Origin: Rhizobium sp. Root483D2
Lineage (GTDB): Bacteria; Pseudomonadota; Alphaproteobacteria; Rhizobiales; Rhizobiaceae
Reading direction: 5' to 3'
Length of the DNA: 64,000 bases
NCBI RefSeq assembly: GCF_001426685.1
Contig: NZ_LMFB01000016.1
Span: 40,697-104,696, forward strand
The notes below the pieces were generated by a model that had not been told where the DNA came from, ran no database searches, and saw nothing but the letters and a program-made list of their open reading frames with translations. The position numbers were made by a program, and so were the translations under genes. Each line of letters begins with the position of its first letter. The stretch's first letter is position 1. Below are positions 8,089-17,055 of the stretch, one piece after another.

Positions 8089-9309
8089 TCAGAACTGAGC
8101 GGGCGGGGAAGCGGCACGGCGGTCGAGCTTGATGAAGGGGCGCGGCACGATGCGGGCGCGTTTCATCATCTTTTGATATTGCAGTTCGCGCGACGCGTAG
8201 ATTTCCACCCAGAGATCTTCGGTCAGGCGCGTGCCATAGGGCCGGGTCAGGCTGGCGATGGCGATGTTGCGCTTGGCAAGCGGCGACCAGATTGCGGCAC
8301 TGACGAGGCCAGCCTCATGCTTTTTCCGGTGATAGAGGATGGCACCGTCAGCCGGAATATTGCCTTCAATTTCAAGGCCGACGAGCACATGTTTGAGAGA
8401 TTGATTCCGCCTGGCTTCAAGTATCGCTTGATGTCCATTGAAGGTGACTTTTTGCGCATCGACCAGCCAGTCCAGCCCGATCTCGTCGGGCATGCGGGCG
8501 CGGTCGGCGCGCAGCGCCGTCTCAGCCGTCATGAAATCGGCATTGGCGACGATAAAGCCGGCTTCGATGCGGGCGCGGTTGAGCGCGGCATAGCCGATGG
8601 CGCGGATGCCGTGAAGCTGTCCTGCCGTCCAGAGGCGGTCCCACAGGCTGAGCGCGGCATTGGCGGGGACGAACAGTTCGTAGCCGAGATCGCCGGTAAA
8701 GCCAGTGCGCGAGATGGTGACCGTGCCGCCCTCATGCGGGAAATCGGCGAGCTGGAAGGGTTTCAGCCGTTCGATGCCGTCGAAGCCGGCTTTGGAGAGG
8801 ACCGCGAATGACGTTGGGCCCTGCAGGGCAAGCCCGGCAATCTCAGCCGTTTCTTCCGCGACGGTAACATCAAAGCCGATGGCGCTGTCGAGCAGCCAGG
8901 GCAGGTGGCGCTCCTGGCAGCAGAGGCGGAACGTATCGGGCGCGAGCCGGAACAGGGTGCCATCATCGAGCACATGACCGTGGTCGTCGCACCAGGCGGT
9001 GTAGTGGACGCGGTCGATGCCGAGCTTCGAGACATCGCGCACGGTCAGCCGGTTGAGATAGCGCTCTGCCTCCGGCCCGGCGATACGATATTTCACCATC
9101 GGCGAAATATCGAACAGCGCCGATGTCGAGCGGATGGCGAAATATTCCAGTTCCTCGTCGAAGACCGAATGCGGCGCCTTGTAGCCGGACCAGGTGTACC
9201 AGTCGCTGGTTTCGCTGAGGGCTGCGATGCGCGGATGAAACGGGGTCTCGAAGCGCGGCGTGGCGATATGGCTCTGCAGGGCGCGGCGGGGGTTGATCTC
9301 CAGCATCAT
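8089..9309 (-). CDS. GcvT-like aminomethyltransferase family protein (second copy)
   Basis: The 406-residue protein has the GCV_T architecture: a VFDEELEYFAIRSTSALFDIS opening, ALQGPTSFAVL (about 175), SRTGFTGDLGYELF (about 211-224) and a C-terminal barrel domain. It would bind tetrahydrofolate and accept a C1 unit from an N-demethylation or take part in methyl transfer. It is distinct from the 377-residue GcvT-like protein of the Dmm operon. The start ATG overlaps the TGA of the upstream flavoprotein (ATGA), so the two are translationally coupled. This ties the flavoprotein pair to one-carbon chemistry rather than to carotenoid synthesis. The methyl donor substrate is unknown. Confidence 0.8.
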   Translation of the reverse strand: MMLEINPRRALQSHIATPRFETPFHPRIAALSETSDWYTWSGYKAPHSVFDEELEYFAIRSTSALFDISPMVKYRIAGPEAERYLNRLTVRDVSKLGIDRVHYTAWCDDHGHVLDDGTLFRLAPDTFRLCCQERHLPWLLDSAIGFDVTVAEETAEIAGLALQGPTSFAVLSKAGFDGIERLKPFQLADFPHEGGTVTISRTGFTGDLGYELFVPANAALSLWDRLWTAGQLHGIRAIGYAALNRARIEAGFIVANADFMTAETALRADRARMPDEIGLDWLVDAQKVTFNGHQAILEARRNQSLKHVLVGLEIEGNIPADGAILYHRKKHEAGLVSAAIWSPLAKRNIAIASLTRPYGTRLTEDLWVEIYASRELQYQKMMKRARIVPRPFIKLDRRAASPPAQF

Positions 9310-10901
9310 GATCTCTCCGAAAGAATGTGGCGCGCGGCGAGCAGTCCCGGCAGGCCGGAAATGCCGCCGCCCGGATGCGAACCGGCACTGGCGAGGTAGA
9401 GGCCGGACAGCGGCGTGGTATAGCCGGCCGCCGCATTGACCGGGCGGTTGACCAGCAGCTGATCGGCCTGCAGCTCGCCATGATGCCAGTGGCCGCCGGG
9501 CAGACGATACTGGGTTTCCATATCGGCCGGTGTCATCAGCTGGCGTCCGACGATGCTCTTGCTCAAGCCCGGCGCGTAGCGCTCCAGCGTGTCGAGGATG
9601 ATTTTTTCGAAGGCCGGTTTGCCATTGTCCCAGCCTCCCTTCAGATCATAGGGCGCAAATTCTACCAGGGCGGACAGCGTCGCGCCGCCGGGGGGCGCGA
9701 GTGCGGGATCGGCAAGGCTTGGCAGGGTGATCTCCATCACCGGATCGGGGGAGAATTCACCGTATTTGGCCGGATTGAAGGCATTTTCGACATGGGCGAT
9801 GGAGCGGGCGATGACCAGCCGGCCGCGATGGTCATCCGGCGAAACGCCGGTGAAGGCGGGCTGCCGGTCGAGGGCCAGATCGAGCTTGGCGACATTGCCT
9901 TTCGAGCGGATATTGCCGACGGCGCGGACCAAGCCTGTGCCGAGTTCGGCTGCGTCGCAGAGGTTCAGGAATGTCGCCTGCGGATGGATGGCGCAGACGA
10001 TAACGGGTGCGTTCAGCTGTTCGCCGTTGGCGAGCACGACGCCGGTTGCGGTGCCGCGATTGGCGAGGATGCGCGCGGCATGGGCGCCCGTGCGGATGAC
10101 GGCGCCGGCGGCGGTCGCTGCCTTTTCGAACGCCGGGGCAAGGGTGCTCATGCCGCCCTGCGGCACGCATTGTGCACCCGTCTTGCCGCCGGTTTCGCCG
10201 GTCAGGCGGTAATAGAGGCCGAGAAGCGAGGTCGGTGATCGCGGCCCGAGATGGATGCCGAGCGTGGCGTCGAAGGCAACGAGACCCTTGAGGCGGTCGT
10301 CGGTCAAATATTCGTCGGCGACATCGGCGACATTCATCAGGAGCATGCGCAGGAAGTCGCGGCCTTCCTCGCGGCCTTTGGTAATGAGGCTGAGGCCTGC
10401 GCCGGCGAAGGTTCCGAGGTCGTTCAGCTTGATTCTGCCGATCTCCGGCGGCCGGCGCTTGAGGAAGCGTTTGAGAATGCCCGCCTGGAACATCAGCTTC
10501 TTGCGCATGGCCGCAAAGGCCTTCGCCTCGGCCGGGCTGACGCCGTCGATTGTCTCGCCATAGGCACCACGCAGGACGGCGTGCCTGCCATCCGGCGAGA
10601 GCGCCACGGTCGGCAGGGACGCGCCGGAGGTTTTGGCGGCTTTCAGCTTCAGGAGGTCCTCGACCTCCGGATCGAGCCGGTTGACGATATGGGCGAGGCC
10701 GGCGGAGCGGTAGCCGGGGTGGAATTCAAAGCCGCGCATTGCGCCGCCGGTGCTGTCGGCGGCTTCGAGAACGACGACCCTGCGGCCGTTCTGCGCCAGC
10801 AGCGTGGCTGCCGTCAGGCCGTTATGGCCGCCGCCGATGACGATGGCATCGAAGTCTGCGGCGTTGAAATTCGTGGTCCGGGCGAGATCAGATGACGTCA
10901 T
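9306..10901 (-). CDS. Phytoene-desaturase-like FAD-dependent oxidoreductase (copy B)
   Basis: The 531-residue flavoprotein has an N-terminal dinucleotide-binding motif AIVIGGGHNGLTAATLL (about residue 19-36). The C-terminal FAD signature reads LYLASAGSHPGGGISGLPG, typical of the phytoene dehydrogenase / CrtI-like branch (COG1233). These enzymes oxidise C-C or C-N bonds with bound FAD. There is no carotenoid gene (crtB, crtE) nearby; instead it sits between a homologous flavoprotein and a GcvT-like gene, so amine oxidation is a more plausible role. Its start overlaps the end of the upstream homologue by 14 bases. It shares the overall plan of its neighbour, so the two may form a heterodimer. 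Confidence 0.8.
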   Translation of the reverse strand: MTSSDLARTTNFNAADFDAIVIGGGHNGLTAATLLAQNGRRVVVLEAADSTGGAMRGFEFHPGYRSAGLAHIVNRLDPEVEDLLKLKAAKTSGASLPTVALSPDGRHAVLRGAYGETIDGVSPAEAKAFAAMRKKLMFQAGILKRFLKRRPPEIGRIKLNDLGTFAGAGLSLITKGREEGRDFLRMLLMNVADVADEYLTDDRLKGLVAFDATLGIHLGPRSPTSLLGLYYRLTGETGGKTGAQCVPQGGMSTLAPAFEKAATAAGAVIRTGAHAARILANRGTATGVVLANGEQLNAPVIVCAIHPQATFLNLCDAAELGTGLVRAVGNIRSKGNVAKLDLALDRQPAFTGVSPDDHRGRLVIARSIAHVENAFNPAKYGEFSPDPVMEITLPSLADPALAPPGGATLSALVEFAPYDLKGGWDNGKPAFEKIILDTLERYAPGLSKSIVGRQLMTPADMETQYRLPGGHWHHGELQADQLLVNRPVNAAAGYTTPLSGLYLASAGSHPGGGISGLPGLLAARHILSERS

Positions 10902-12507
10902 GGGCCGGGCTCATTTCTGAAGGTTTCAGTTTCAGGTCACGCAGGATTTCGGCGGCGGCATTGCGGCCGGGCGCGCCCATGACGCCGCCGCCGGGATGGG
11001 TGGAAGAGCCGCAGAGATAGAGGCTAGGCACCGGCGTGCGGTATTGCGCGTAACCGGGCACCGGGCGGTTGAACAGCAACTGGTCGAAGGTCAACTCCCC
11101 TTGGAAGATATTGCCTTCGGTGAGGCCCACCTCCGCCTCGATCTCGCGCGGCGTGCGCACTTCCATATGCAGGATGCGGTCGCGGAAGCCGGGGGAATAA
11201 TCGGCGATCTGGCTGACGACGGTCTCGGCAAAGGCGTCGCGGTCGGCATCGGTCCAGTCGCGGCCTTCCAGTTGCGGCGGGCAATATTGCACGAAACAGC
11301 TCATGAAATGCTTGCCCGGCGGCGCCATGGTCGGATCGAGCGTCGTCGGGATCACCATATCGACGAAGGGATCGGCGGAATAGCGGCCAGCCTTCCAGTC
11401 GTCATAGGCGCGTTCCATCCGCTCCATCGAATCGGTGAAATGCAGATCGCCGCGAATGCAGGAGGAATTCTTCGGCAGCGCCGGAAATTCGGGCAGGCTG
11501 TCGAGTGCGATATTGAGCTTGCCAGACGAGCCGCGCATCTTGAAGTGCTTGACGCGGTGGACGAAGGCTTCGGGCAGGGCATCCTCCTCGACCAGCTTGA
11601 GGAAGGTGCGCTTGACGTCGGCATTGGAGACCACGAGATTGCCGCGCACCTCCTCGCCATCGGCCAGCACGACGCCGGTGGCGCGGCCGCTGCGGGTCAT
11701 GATGCGGGCCACATCGGCGCCGGTGCGGATCGTGCCGCCCGATGCCTTGAAGGAGGAGGCGAGCGCCTGGGTCACCGCGCCCATGCCGCCGCGCGCATAG
11801 CCCCAGGCGCCGACGGAGCCATCGACTTCGCCCATATAGTGATGCAGAAGCACGTAAGCCGTGCCGGGCGACATCGGCCCAAGCGCCGTGCCGATAATGC
11901 CTGACAGCGCCAGATAGGCCTTGATGACATCAGTCTCGAAATATTCGTCGAGGAAGTCCGAGATCGACATGGTCCAGAAGCGCAATGTCTGCGCCATGTC
12001 ATGGGCGGAGAATTCGCCGAATTTTTTGCCGAGATAGAGCAGTTCGGAAATGTCGCGCGGCTTGAAGGAAAACGGGTCCGGTGCGGTGCGCATCAACAGC
12101 GGCTGGATGAAACGGCATTGGCGGGTGACGTCGCGGGCGTAGCGGTCATAGGCTTCGGCATCGCGCTTCGAATAGCGGGCGAATTCGCGGCGATGGCTGT
12201 CATGGTCGCGGTAGGAGGCGATATAGTCGCCGTCGCGGGTAAAGACCGCGCCGCCTTCATAGGCGATGACCTGCAGCCCGTGTTTCGGCAGCTCGAGCTC
12301 GCGCATGATTTCCGGGCGAAACAGCGAGCAGACATAGGAACAGTTGGAGTAGAGGAAGCCGGGGGTCAGTTCGCGGCTGGTGGCCGCACCGCCCACCCAA
12401 TCGTTCTTTTCGAGCACCAGCACATCAAGCCCGGCGCGCTGCAGATAGCAGGCCGCGACCAGGCCGTTATGGCCGCCTCCGATCATCACCACATCGTATT
12501 TCTTCAT
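10888..12507 (-). CDS. Phytoene-desaturase-like FAD-dependent oxidoreductase (copy A)
   Basis: The 539-residue flavoprotein starts MKKYDVVMIGGGHNGLVAA (FAD/NAD Rossmann motif). It has an ARGGMGAVTQAL segment typical of CrtI-like enzymes and ends with LYLCGSSTHPGGGVMGAPG, the C-terminal FAD motif. It is the first gene of a four-gene minus-strand operon with copy B, the GcvT-like gene and a small protein. The ATG at 12507 has a GAGGGAGAC ribosome-binding site. A 16-base palindrome shared with two other promoters of the cluster lies 61 bases upstream (12568-12583), so regulation by the nearby BetI-like TetR protein is likely. No substrate can be read from sequence; the context points to a methylated amine or related compound. 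Confidence 0.8.
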   Translation of the reverse strand: MKKYDVVMIGGGHNGLVAACYLQRAGLDVLVLEKNDWVGGAATSRELTPGFLYSNCSYVCSLFRPEIMRELELPKHGLQVIAYEGGAVFTRDGDYIASYRDHDSHRREFARYSKRDAEAYDRYARDVTRQCRFIQPLLMRTAPDPFSFKPRDISELLYLGKKFGEFSAHDMAQTLRFWTMSISDFLDEYFETDVIKAYLALSGIIGTALGPMSPGTAYVLLHHYMGEVDGSVGAWGYARGGMGAVTQALASSFKASGGTIRTGADVARIMTRSGRATGVVLADGEEVRGNLVVSNADVKRTFLKLVEEDALPEAFVHRVKHFKMRGSSGKLNIALDSLPEFPALPKNSSCIRGDLHFTDSMERMERAYDDWKAGRYSADPFVDMVIPTTLDPTMAPPGKHFMSCFVQYCPPQLEGRDWTDADRDAFAETVVSQIADYSPGFRDRILHMEVRTPREIEAEVGLTEGNIFQGELTFDQLLFNRPVPGYAQYRTPVPSLYLCGSSTHPGGGVMGAPGRNAAAEILRDLKLKPSEMSPAHDVI

Positions 12508-12892
12508 GCCTCTGTCTCCCTCATTGCGAAAAATCTGGCATGAAAAGCAGAATGTTGTCCAGTTATATTGAATGAATATTCAGCAAGTATGTTGCAATCC
12601 TCTGATAATGCGATAGGATTTCGTGTCAAAGGCCATGCGGTGGAAATGACGGGATGATCGAAACCTCAATGCGGGAACCGGGATATGGCCAGGCAGGTGC
12701 ATCGGGCTCCGGTTTGGTGATCGCGCGAGTATCTCCGGCCGGCCAGGCACGCGGTTCCGTGACCGTGAAGACGGCGCGCACGGGCTATCCTGGAACGGGC
12801 ATCCGTAGCTTCAAAGCCAAGCAAAAGGTTCTTGACACCGGGCCGCATTGTCGCGCTCATCTGCCCGGTGAAAAACCGGGCGGGAGCGCATC
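12508..12892. other. Divergent control region between the flavoprotein operon and the TetR gene
   Basis: These 385 bases separate two divergent transcription units. The left part holds the shared palindrome at 12568-12583. A TTGACA at 12832-12837 could be the -35 element for the TetR gene, but no matching -10 is evident. A short open frame here has no family resemblance and I do not call it a gene. Confidence 0.5.
12568..12583. promoter_or_regulatory. Shared 16-bp operator, copy 1
   Basis: TTGAATGAATATTCAG contains TGAAT-N4-ATTCA, with the same half-site spacing as the sites at 18948 and 21756. It lies upstream of the flavoprotein operon and divergent from the TetR gene. It is a likely binding site for the BetI-like repressor encoded at 12893. 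Confidence 0.6.
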
Positions 12893-13594
12893 ATGAGCGT
12901 CGTTCTCAGCCTGAAGGGCAAGAAGGTTATGGTGAGAATGAAGGCAGTGTCTGCGGCGGAAACCGGCGAAAACGACAGGCGTGGCCGCAAGGCTTCGAAG
13001 GAAACACGGCGCCAGCAGCTGGTCGAGGCGACGATCGATTCGCTTGCCAAGCGCGGCTATTCCGAAACGACGCTGGCCGATGTTGCCGATGGCGCGGGCC
13101 TGTCGCGCGGCATCGTCAATTTTCATTTCGAGAGCAAGGAAAAGCTCTTGATTGCCACGCTGCAATTCATGGCCGATGAATATGCGGCGCATTGGGGCGC
13201 GGCACTCGATAAAGCGGGCGAGGCGGCATCCTCGCAACTCTGGGCTTTGGTGGCGGCCGATTTCGACCGCAAGATCTGCACCAAGCGCAAGCTGGCCGCC
13301 TGGTGCGCCTTCTGGGGCGAGGCGAAATCGCGGCCGACCTATCAGGCGCTCTGCGGCGCCCGCGACACCAAGTACCAGGAGCTGTTCGTGGCGCTCTGCG
13401 CGCAGATGAAAGCGGAAAAATCCTACACATATGACGCCGAAACCATCGCGCTGGCGCTCAGCGCCATGATGGAGGGCCTGTGGTTCCGGCTGATGATGGG
13501 CGATGGGCTGACGCGCGAAAAGGCCCATGCGGCGGCAATCGAATATCTGGTCTCGGTCTTTCCGGGCCATATGACCCATCAGGGTCCGAAATAG
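12893..13594 (+). CDS. BetI-like TetR family transcriptional regulator
   Basis: The 233-residue protein has an N-terminal TetR helix-turn-helix: RRQQLVEATIDSLAKRGYSE, then TLADVADGAGLSRGIVNFHF and ESKEKLL, about residues 38-86. A C-terminal ligand domain of the BetI type follows (WCAFWGEAKSRPTYQAL, then ALSAMMEGLWFRLM). BetI proteins repress choline/betaine genes and respond to quaternary amines. The gene is divergent from the flavoprotein operon and leads a plus-strand operon with the binding protein and amine oxidase. ATGs at 12929 and 12938 are alternative starts; the upstream ATG has GGGAG at good spacing. Three copies of a 16-bp palindrome in this cluster are its probable operators. The ligand is unknown. 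Confidence 0.85.
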   Translation: MSVVLSLKGKKVMVRMKAVSAAETGENDRRGRKASKETRRQQLVEATIDSLAKRGYSETTLADVADGAGLSRGIVNFHFESKEKLLIATLQFMADEYAAHWGAALDKAGEAASSQLWALVAADFDRKICTKRKLAAWCAFWGEAKSRPTYQALCGARDTKYQELFVALCAQMKAEKSYTYDAETIALALSAMMEGLWFRLMMGDGLTREKAHAAAIEYLVSVFPGHMTHQGPK

Positions 13595-13625
13595 GGAACA
13601 GCTGAAAACGGAAAAGGAGACCGGC

Positions 13626-14708
13626 ATGCGGATAATGGGAATGGTCAGGGATTTGGGCAGGGCCGCGTTGCTGGCCTCGCTGCTGTCCAGCGCGGCGTTT
13701 TCGGCGCGCGCCGCCGACAATATCACCGTCTTCGACTGGTCCGGCTACGAGGATCCGGCCTTCCACCCGGCCTATACCGCAAAGCACGGCACGGAACCGG
13801 ATTTCAGCTTCTTCGGCGATGAGGAAGAGGCGTTCCAGAAGTTGCGCTCCGGCTTCAAGGCCGACCTTGCTCATCCCTGTTCGCAGAGCGTCAACAAGTG
13901 GCGCGAGGCAGGGCTGCTCGAGCCGCTCGATACGTCCAAGCTGACCGGGTGGGACGATATTCTGCCCGGCATCAAGGCGATGAAGGGCCTGATGACCTCC
14001 GATGACGGCACGGCCTGGTTCCTGCCGTTCGAGTGGGGCAATACGGTTCTGACCTATCGCACCGACACGGTGAAGCCGGAAGAGGTCCAGTCGCTGAAGG
14101 CGTTTGCCGATCCGAAATTCAAGGACCGCGTCTCGATCGGCGATAATGTCGATGATGCCTATGCGCTGGCAAGCCTTGCGATCGGCCTCAAGGACTGGAC
14201 GAAGATGACCGATGCGCAGTTTTCGGAAGCTTCCGCTTTTCTGCGCGAGGTGCACAAGAATGTCCGCCTCTACTGGACCGACAATACCGAAGTCACCCAG
14301 GCGATGGCGAGCGGCGAGGTCGATCTCGCCTGGGCCTGGAACGAGACCGTGACGACGCTGCAAAAAGATGGCGTGCCGGCCGACGTCAAGCGGGATACGA
14401 CGGAAGGGCTGTCCACCTGGGTCTGCGGCTATGTCCGCCTGAAGGGTGCAGAGGGCGACGCGGACAAGCAATATGATTTCCTGAATTCGATCAGCGATCC
14501 GGCCATCAGTACGTACCTCGTCAATGACTGGGGTTACGGGCATGCCAATGCCAAGGGCATGGCTGCGGTTGACCCGGCGATCCTTGTGGCGAAAGGCTAT
14601 GCCGATGTCGATAAGTTCGTCGACAAGACGCTGTTCCAGTCGCCGATGCCGATCGAGCTGCGCCAGAAGATGATTGCCGAATTCGAGAAGATCAAGGCGG
14701 GCTATTGA
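13626..14708 (+). CDS. PotD/PotF-like periplasmic polyamine-type ABC substrate-binding protein
   Basis: The 360-residue exported protein has a signal peptide ending at about residue 29 (AAFSARAADN). The type II binding-protein fold follows, opening NITVFDWSGYEDPAFHPAY, which is characteristic of the spermidine/putrescine family. The segment NTEVTQAMASGEVDLAWAWN matches the PotD ligand-cleft region. It delivers substrate to the PotABC-like importer encoded convergently at 15967-18789. The ATG at 13626 has AAGGAG seven bases upstream and lies 31 bases after the TetR gene, so they are co-transcribed. Binding specificity (polyamine, betaine or another cationic amine) cannot be decided from the sequence. 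Confidence 0.85.
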   Translation: MRIMGMVRDLGRAALLASLLSSAAFSARAADNITVFDWSGYEDPAFHPAYTAKHGTEPDFSFFGDEEEAFQKLRSGFKADLAHPCSQSVNKWREAGLLEPLDTSKLTGWDDILPGIKAMKGLMTSDDGTAWFLPFEWGNTVLTYRTDTVKPEEVQSLKAFADPKFKDRVSIGDNVDDAYALASLAIGLKDWTKMTDAQFSEASAFLREVHKNVRLYWTDNTEVTQAMASGEVDLAWAWNETVTTLQKDGVPADVKRDTTEGLSTWVCGYVRLKGAEGDADKQYDFLNSISDPAISTYLVNDWGYGHANAKGMAAVDPAILVAKGYADVDKFVDKTLFQSPMPIELRQKMIAEFEKIKAGY

Positions 14709-16003
14709 GCGGATATGATGCAGATGTGATTGTCGCCGGGGCCGGTTTTGCCGGCCTTTCGGCGGCCGATGCCCTGGTGTCGGCCGGTCTCGATGTGATC
14801 GTGCTGGAAGCGCGCGACCGGGTTGGCGGGCGAGTGGAAGCCTCGGCTTTTGCCGATGGCGTTGCGATGGATACCGGCGGGCAGTTTATCTGCGACGAGA
14901 TGCCGAATGTCATGGCCTTGACGCGGCGGTTCAACTTGCCTTTGGCGGAGACGCCGCTGGACGGCGCCTTTCTCATTGAGCCGCAACCGTTTGAGGCGGG
15001 GTCGTCCTTTGCGGAATCCGGCCGCATCCGCGCCCGTGCCAACCGGATCGATCCGCGCGATCCCAATATTTCGGGGCTGACGGCGGGGGAATGGCTTGCG
15101 CGCCAGAGCGATCCGCCCGGCGCAAAAGCCAGCTATCAGGCGATGGTCGAGGGCCTCTGGTGCCGCTCGATGAGCGAAATCCCGCTCTGGTATCTGATCG
15201 ACAATGACCGGCGCACGATCAGCAACGGCAACGAGCTGCAATATTTCGCCGAGGGTACGATCCATGCTGCGGCCGAAGCACTGGCGGCAACGCTGGGCAA
15301 GCGCCTGCGGCTTGAGGCGCCGGTGGTTCGCATGGACCGCAGCGAGGGTTCGGTGTCGGTGACAACAGGCGCGGGCGGCGTCTTGACCGCGCGGCAGGTG
15401 ATCATTGCCGTGCCGCCGGTGATGGCTTCGCGCATCGCGCATGTGCCCGATCTCCCCAATGCGCTGAACGGCGCTCTGAGCGCTTGGAAAAGCGGCACGG
15501 TGATCAAGGCGCTGGTCCGCTTTGAGCGGCCGTTCTGGCGTGATCGCGGTCTGAGCGGCATGGTGATGTGGCGCGATACGCTGGGGCTTTTCGCCTGCGA
15601 TGTCAGCAGCCGGCAGGCGTCGGCGCTGGTGATGTTTGCCGGTGGGCCGGTTGCCGTCGAATGGAGCGCGAAGGGACACGCCTTCATCGAGGCGGAAATC
15701 TGCCGCCGGCTGGTGGCGGCGCTGGGTCCGCAGGCCGCTGAGGTGGCGGGGCTGTTGATCCGTGACTGGGTCGGCGATCCCTGGAGCGGCGGTGGCTATA
15801 GCGATGTGATCACGGATCTCCAGGCCTATGATGCCGAAGACATTCTGCGCGCCGGTGCGCCGCCGGTGCATTTTGCCTCGTCGGAGCTATCCCCGTCATT
15901 CCCCGCCTATATCGAGGGCGCCATCGTTGCCGGACGGGAAGCCGCCATGCGGGTGATTGCAGCGCATCAATCGGCCATCGCCACCAGCGCATCCGGATCA
16001 TAG
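14705..16003 (+). CDS. Flavin-containing amine oxidase
   Basis: The 432-residue flavoprotein has the amine-oxidase layout: VIVAGAGFAGLSAAD, then VLEARDRVGGRVEA (FAD and GG motif), a GGQFICDEMPN substrate region, and the C-terminal FAD motif FPAYIEGAIVAGREAA. Such enzymes oxidise primary, secondary or polyamine nitrogens to imines, releasing an aldehyde, ammonia or amine, and H2O2. Translation probably starts at a TTG that overlaps the TGA of the binding-protein gene (TTGA), with AAGGCGGG upstream. Its 3' end overlaps the convergent ABC ATPase gene by 37 bases. Linked to a polyamine-type importer and an aminotransferase, it should oxidise the imported amine or an intermediate. Confidence 0.8.
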   Translation: MSGYDADVIVAGAGFAGLSAADALVSAGLDVIVLEARDRVGGRVEASAFADGVAMDTGGQFICDEMPNVMALTRRFNLPLAETPLDGAFLIEPQPFEAGSSFAESGRIRARANRIDPRDPNISGLTAGEWLARQSDPPGAKASYQAMVEGLWCRSMSEIPLWYLIDNDRRTISNGNELQYFAEGTIHAAAEALAATLGKRLRLEAPVVRMDRSEGSVSVTTGAGGVLTARQVIIAVPPVMASRIAHVPDLPNALNGALSAWKSGTVIKALVRFERPFWRDRGLSGMVMWRDTLGLFACDVSSRQASALVMFAGGPVAVEWSAKGHAFIEAEICRRLVAALGPQAAEVAGLLIRDWVGDPWSGGGYSDVITDLQAYDAEDILRAGAPPVHFASSELSPSFPAYIEGAIVAGREAAMRVIAAHQSAIATSASGS

Positions 16004-17055
16004 GCAAGCCGGATCGGTGCGCCGACCGGAATATCGTCCGCGCCGAAATTATTGGTTTCCGACACGGACAGCGGTTTTTCGAGGCCCGGCACATCGACGA
16101 TCAGGTGGGTGATCTCGCCAAAATAATGCCGGTCGACCACATGGCCGGTCACCTCGCAATCGGCCTTGGCATCGTCCCACAGGACCCGCAGGCGTTCCGG
16201 GCGGATGCCGATGGTGATTTGGCCGTTCTCAGCGGTGAAGCCCTTGGGCTTGGCGATGGTGACATTGCCGAATCGGGTGGTCTCGACGGAGAGATTGAGA
16301 GCGCTTTCGCCGGTGATCTTTGCCCGCATGAAATTCATGCCGCCGAGAAAATCCGCGACCTGCCGGGTGAGGGGACGCTGGTAGATTTCCTTGGGCGTCG
16401 CCACCTGGGCAATCTTGCCGCCGAACATCACGGCGATCCGGTCCGACATGGCGAGCGCCTCGTATTGATCATGGGTGACCAGAACGAAGGTAATGCCGAC
16501 GGCTTTTTGCAAGGTGCGCAGTTCCACCTGCATTTCCTCGCGCAGCTTCTTGTCGAGCGCCGACAGCGGCTCGTCGAGCAGGAGCACCTTAGGCCGCATC
16601 ACCAGCGCCCGTGCAAGCGCGACGCGCTGACGCTGGCCGCCGGATAGTTCATGGGCCTTGCGTTTGCCAAGATGCGAAAGCCGAACCTGTTCCAGTGCGT
16701 TGCCGACACGCTGGCGTTCGTCGCTTGCGTTCAGCTTCAGGCGCTTGAGGCCGTAGCCGACATTGTCCTCGACATTCAGATGCGGGAAGATCGCATAGTT
16801 CTGGAAGACCATGTTGGTCGGCCGCTTGTTGGGCGGCAGGTCGATGGCCGAATGGCCGTCGATGCGGATGTCTCCGGACGTCGGCGTGTCGAAGCCGGCG
16901 ATCGAGCGCAAAAGGGTGGTCTTGCCGCAGCCGGACGGACCAAGCAGCGAGAAGAATTCGCCGGCGGCAATGTCGAGGCTGACATTGTCGAGCGCGCGAT
17001 AGATGCCGTAATAGCGGCTGACGGCATCGATCTCGATCATGGGTGTATCAGCCAT
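15967..17055 (-). CDS. PotA-like ABC transporter ATPase
   Basis: The 362-residue protein has a Walker A GPSGCGKTT (39-47), Q-loop FQNYAIFPHL, signature LSGGQRQRVALARAL, Walker B VLLLDEPLSALD and switch histidine VTHDQ. A C-terminal TOBE/regulatory domain (ITIGIRPERLRV) follows, as in PotA and MalK. It powers the amine importer with the two permeases encoded immediately upstream. The start overlaps the permease gene by 8 bases. The gene end overlaps the convergent amine oxidase by 37 bases, which is unusual and may couple expression of the two arms by antisense transcription. Confidence 0.88.
   Translation of the reverse strand: MADTPMIEIDAVSRYYGIYRALDNVSLDIAAGEFFSLLGPSGCGKTTLLRSIAGFDTPTSGDIRIDGHSAIDLPPNKRPTNMVFQNYAIFPHLNVEDNVGYGLKRLKLNASDERQRVGNALEQVRLSHLGKRKAHELSGGQRQRVALARALVMRPKVLLLDEPLSALDKKLREEMQVELRTLQKAVGITFVLVTHDQYEALAMSDRIAVMFGGKIAQVATPKEIYQRPLTRQVADFLGGMNFMRAKITGESALNLSVETTRFGNVTIAKPKGFTAENGQITIGIRPERLRVLWDDAKADCEVTGHVVDRHYFGEITHLIVDVPGLEKPLSVSETNNFGADDIPVGAPIRLAYDPDALVAMAD

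Noticed and set aside
6048-9309. The GcvT-like proteins as part of a glycine cleavage system
   Set aside because: No gcvH, gcvP or lpd gene is nearby, and both are embedded in amine-oxidation operons.
9306-12507. Carotenoid biosynthesis locus
   Set aside because: Only CrtI-like flavoproteins are present; no phytoene synthase, GGPP synthase or cyclase is near, and the coupled gene is GcvT-like.
12654-12896. Open frame of 80 codons in the divergent control region
   Set aside because: No domain, poor start context, low-complexity Gly/Ser/Arg composition, and it overlaps the start of the TetR gene.
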